Shown here piece by piece: positions 60,476 through 64,000 of a stretch of 64,000 nt of DNA. Source of the stretch: Diphasiastrum complanatum (Eukaryota; Streptophyta; Lycopodiopsida; Lycopodiales; Lycopodiaceae). The translations under genes were made by a program, and so were the position numbers. Position 1 is the stretch's first letter. Every line of letters starts with the position of its first letter. Where the stretch lies: NCBI GenBank assembly GCA_029204225.1, contig CM055096.1:63207240-63271239 (forward strand). The letters run 5' to 3'. Below the pieces are notes generated by a model. It made no database searches, was not told where the DNA came from, and worked only from the letters and a program-made list of their open reading frames with translations.

Positions 60476-62280
60476 GTTGTATGAACCCTATCAAATTTTA
60501 AAATTTTATTAGACTAACCAATCTGAATATTTAGGCTAGCCAATTTATCAGACCATGCTTACTCTTGACTAATCTCGTGGTCTTCAGTAGACAAGATATA
60601 GTAGATTTTTAGAGCTTTCGTATTTACATCCAAATCTTCGGACTATGCTACATAGAAGGCTTTGGTGGACGATCGAGCTATGATGTCACATCTTTTGCAC
60701 CTATGACACTTCATCAACTGCCTTTGGCAACTACTAGGCAGTTGACAACTCTTTGGCTTAGCATAATTGTGTTTCTCAATTGGAACGTTTGAATAGAAAA
60801 TACAAAACAAGCGAAGCTGGCGACTATGAATGAGGACATGACAACTGCTAAGCTATCTAGCTATGAAATTTCTCACCCCTATCTAAACTCTAAACTCATA
60901 AAAACTTGGGAAAGACAATCCGACTGGTAAAAAGCATCCCGGTGTATGGAACACAACAATCTGAAAATTTATCATCTAATTTAAAATGCTATGGACCACC
61001 TCTTACAAAGCATACCATGCGCATGATTGGAAGTCACAGGGGGTTGATATCAAAGCTTGCGGACAACATATGAATACTATTGTCTTTAGAAAATATCTCT
61101 AGAAAAAAAGCATCATAATTTAAATGCTTCATCTACTAACAACATAGAAGCGGTAATTCAAACTCAATTCTTTCCATGTCAATACATATGAAAAATGCTC
61201 ATGTTCAACCTTTGAGATAATCTGAATTCCCAAACGTTCTATCATTTGAACAAACCAATAAAAGATTTTAGTAAAGTCGCTCGTTTAAAATTGCTAATTA
61301 CAAATTGCATCTAGACTGCATTCCCCCATCCCGAACAAAATGCTCAAATTAAGTAAGAAAAGAACACCATGCTGGAAACACCCCAAAAAAATAATGGATA
61401 TGCAAGGCAATTTACTCTCGGTCCAACTACTAGCTTGGGATTTCGAGGGTTGAATCAAATACTTAGTGGAGTAGTAGTAGGCAGAGATTTAGGATCACCT
61501 TTGTGCTGCAGTTGTAGCTTATGCTAATCTGCAGTCTAAACAAAAAACCTTAATGAAAGAAATCTGCATAAATAAGAAAAGACACTGTATATGATGGAAC
61601 TCTTAAAATTTGGTAAGAAACTATGTACCTTGCCCAATCTCTGATTTAAGCTCTAACAAGAGTAGGCAGAACTTTGCACTCTTCTTCCAGGACAATTTTT
61701 TTTAGCTCACAATGATTTGATCTGGATTTGTTCTCTTTATATCAGAATGATTGTTCCTCTCCCCCATCTTGTCTTCCAAAGCATGATTCTTTTCCTTATA
61801 CTGAATGCAAACCATTACCTGAATGCCACAGATACGATGTGCTTTAGTTAAGAAAGGACAAATATCTTGCTATTCAGAGGGCAAATGATTGTGAAAAAGG
61901 AAATAGATTCAATGCTAATAAGTAATCATGTATGAAAAGACAATCTTCAATGCATACGGGCAACGCATTCCTACAGGTGCATAAGTTCTCTGAGTGCTAT
62001 TTTGTGCAAAAATGAAGCCATATTCTATCCCAGAGCTCAGCGCTGACAAAAAGTGCTATTTTGTGCAAAAATGAAGCCATATTCTATCCCAGAGCTCAGC
62101 GCTGACAAACAGGCAATAATCTGAAATTTTTTCCAACGAATAGAGGGCAGTAGATCACTGATATATCTATGAAAAAGGAATCAGGTTAATGCCAAAAACA
62201 GTCCAAAAATCCCAGACAGTAACAATGTAGTACAATGGCAGTACAATGGATTACCATAGCAGCTGAAAATCGCTGTCCAG
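60476..62280. other. AT-rich region, no supported gene; one tandem duplication
   Basis: It may hold 5' non-coding exons of the preceding minus gene. The only clear structure is a perfect 59-bp tandem duplication: AGTGCTATTTTGTGC starts at 61993 and again at 62052, ending near 62110. Confidence 0.6.
61993..62110. repeat. Perfect 59-bp tandem duplication
   Basis: Two back-to-back identical units, each beginning AGTGCTATTTTGTGC and ending AGCGCTGACAAA. No mismatch was seen, so it is recent. Confidence 0.95.
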
Positions 62281-64000
62281 ATAGTGGTGGATGTGCGCTC
62301 CTCTCCCTCCAAACCGTTGTCCAAAGAGTGGTGGATGCTCCTCTCTCTTCGAATTAATTACCATCTGCGAGCAATGAGCAGCGAGCATCGAGCAGCATCC
62401 GTGAGCCTGTTACTGAGCATCGAGCATCGAGAAACAACCGTGAGGGAATTCCTCCGAGACATTTGAAAATTCCAACTGTCGTTCCTAGTCCGTTCCCTCA
62501 AGCCCCTCTTCCTACCCAAACCCCTCTCGCGTGACCTACCCGAAGCCCCGTCCCACCCTGTTGGCCTTTACATGCGTGCTATCCACATGTCCAAATGTTA
62601 TTGGAATGGGGTCAAAGCTGTCTACGCTCTGTCCCCATGCCAATAAGCGCCAACGCTCGCTGGCCCTCTGTTGGTTGCTCGTTGTGGCCCCATCCCTCCT
62701 CCTGTCTGCTCCGTGCCCTCTGGCTCCCTCTACGACCATGCCTGTGGTCTCTTTCATGCCCTGCCTACGGCTCATTGCATTTTTTTGCTTTTCATATACC
62801 TGCGAGTTGTCTTGCTAGCGGCCCACTCTTCTGCTTGCTATTCTACCCTCCAATGGCTCGCTCTAACCTGTTCGTTGTTTTTTTTGTTGTCTAAGTCCCA
62901 TCCCTTTACCTATTGCCTACATGCGACCTGAGTCAAATCACTGCCCTCTGCCATTTCTTATCAGTGTTCCTGTTGCCCCGGATTGTGGCCAACGGATTTG
63001 TCTGCCCATTTCTTGTCTGTGGTTTAGGATTGTCCTGCAACCCTACATTCCTTCTCTTCTTGGTTTGTGCCCCTCTGATCTGCGGACCACCCTACTTTCC
63101 AAAACGGCCATCTAATCATCTTCCAGTCTGCCCATCGCTGCCAAGGTTGTGGCTTAACCCGACCTGTGGAGAGGAAAGAACCTGTCCATAACCTTACATG
63201 TGGGTTTGCTTGAAACCCGAACTTGTGGAAGAATTTGTCTTCAGCCCTCTACCTTTTAGTTTGGCCTGAGGCCCGTTCTGCCTTCAGCCCTCTACCTTTT
63301 AGTTTGGCCTGAGGCCCGTTCTGCCTTCTGTACCTACGGATTTGCTTGTGGCCCGATCCCTACCTTTCTTATCTGTGGACAATTTGTAGTTTGCAACCTA
63401 AGTTCTACTTGCGATTTTACTTCGCCTATAGATTTACTTAGAACCGTACTTGTGAAAATCCCTTGCTTACGACACATTTCCTAATTTTAGCCATGTCTAC
63501 TATTCGTCAGTTTGAAAGGGATACAATGACCCATGTACATTTGTTGCTAGGGTTTTACTTGCCAATTGCCTATCTGCAACTCTTTTCTTGGTCGATCATC
63601 GTTGTCCGGATTATGGCTAATCAAAATCTAACCCTATTTTACCTCACTCGTTAAGTGAATTTCAGCTTATATACGAGTCATGCTTGTACGTCTCATCGGT
63701 ATCTCAAAAGCCAAAGCTTACACGCATGATCTCTTGTCCATTTTAAAGTTCCTTGGGCTATCTGAAAATTGTCGGTAGATCGTTAGGAATTTGCCTTGTC
63801 GATTGCCATTGAAAGTGCATGTGATCATGAACGGCCTTATTTTCGACTCCATACCCAATGGAGCTTGAGCTGTAATTGTGGTATAGACCGACTTCCGTTA
63901 GCATTTCCTTAGATTGGCAGTCTATTTGGAGGTCATTTTATAAGCCTTCAAAAGGCGTTCAATTTCTCGAACGTTTTCAACATCGCCACGATGTGCAAGG
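62281..64000. other. CT-rich unassigned region
   Basis: Overlapping short ORFs in all plus frames reflect Cys/Leu/Pro-rich CT composition, not a gene. A perfect 43-bp tandem duplication (CTTCAGCCCTCTACC starting at 63239 and 63282) is present at 63239-63324. No domain, LTR or RNA gene is recognised. Confidence 0.5.

Noticed and set aside
62281-63660. Overlapping Cys/Leu/Pro-rich ORFs
   Set aside because: Open frames in several phases reflect CT-rich composition; no domain or splice pattern supports a gene.

Overview
The window looks like repeat-rich nuclear DNA of a land plant, probably one with a large genome. The evidence is the many Ty1/copia polyproteins (UBN2-type gag, primer sites matching initiator-Met tRNA), Ty3/gypsy elements with Asp-tRNA-type primer sites, a CACTA (En/Spm-like) DNA transposon with a plant Transposase_24-like gene, an L1-type LINE fragment, a fragment of an LRR receptor-like protein, and long (TC)n tracts. 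I cannot name the species. I see no rRNA, tRNA gene, CRISPR array or prokaryotic operon.

Layout. 1-4.5 kb: two convergent genes that are not typical transposon genes. A broken two-exon plus-strand gene (52-1434) faces a minus-strand histone H3-like gene (1974-3208). The latter starts with the H3 tail MARTKQT, then a long acidic/Gln-rich, basic and polyproline linker, then an H3-type histone fold. It has a TATA box upstream. A further unidentified minus-strand ORF lies at 3825-4458. 5.4-22.1 kb: a copia element (A) with both LTRs, its middle replaced by at least five other repeats: a minus copia scrap, gypsy pieces in both orientations, a deleted copia element (B) with its own 3' LTR, and a minus-strand non-autonomous LTR element. 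22.1-25.9 kb: mostly unassigned, with one unidentified minus coding segment. 25.9-34.5 kb: copia H, a minus gypsy (I), an LTR fragment of the A family, and copia D split by another non-autonomous element. 34.5-38.1 kb: copia G, interrupted by a 1.93 kb solo LTR with a perfect TTAAG target duplication. 38.3-42.3 kb: copia C, with a perfect 116 bp inverted repeat in its integrase, and a second copy of the D integrase (D2). 42.3-45.8 kb: a CACTA transposon inserted in D2. 46.8-47.9 kb: LINE and LRR-RLP fragments. 49.9-59.7 kb: a gypsy element (E) with LTR, primer site, gag, protease, RT, RNase H and integrase, then a B-family LTR cut by a second E LTR. 59.6-60.5 kb: an unidentified minus-strand gene. 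60.5-64 kb: no confident genes, only short perfect tandem duplications.

How it fits together. Almost every coding region is a decayed mobile element, nested or truncated by others. Many inactivating stops are explained by one C-to-T change in CAG, CGA or CAA. Two places allow direct proof (D versus D2, and an internal repeat in the CACTA gene). This fits deamination of methylated cytosine in silenced repeats. The most unusual content is the H3-like protein with an intact ARTKQT tail separated from its histone fold by about 300 residues.
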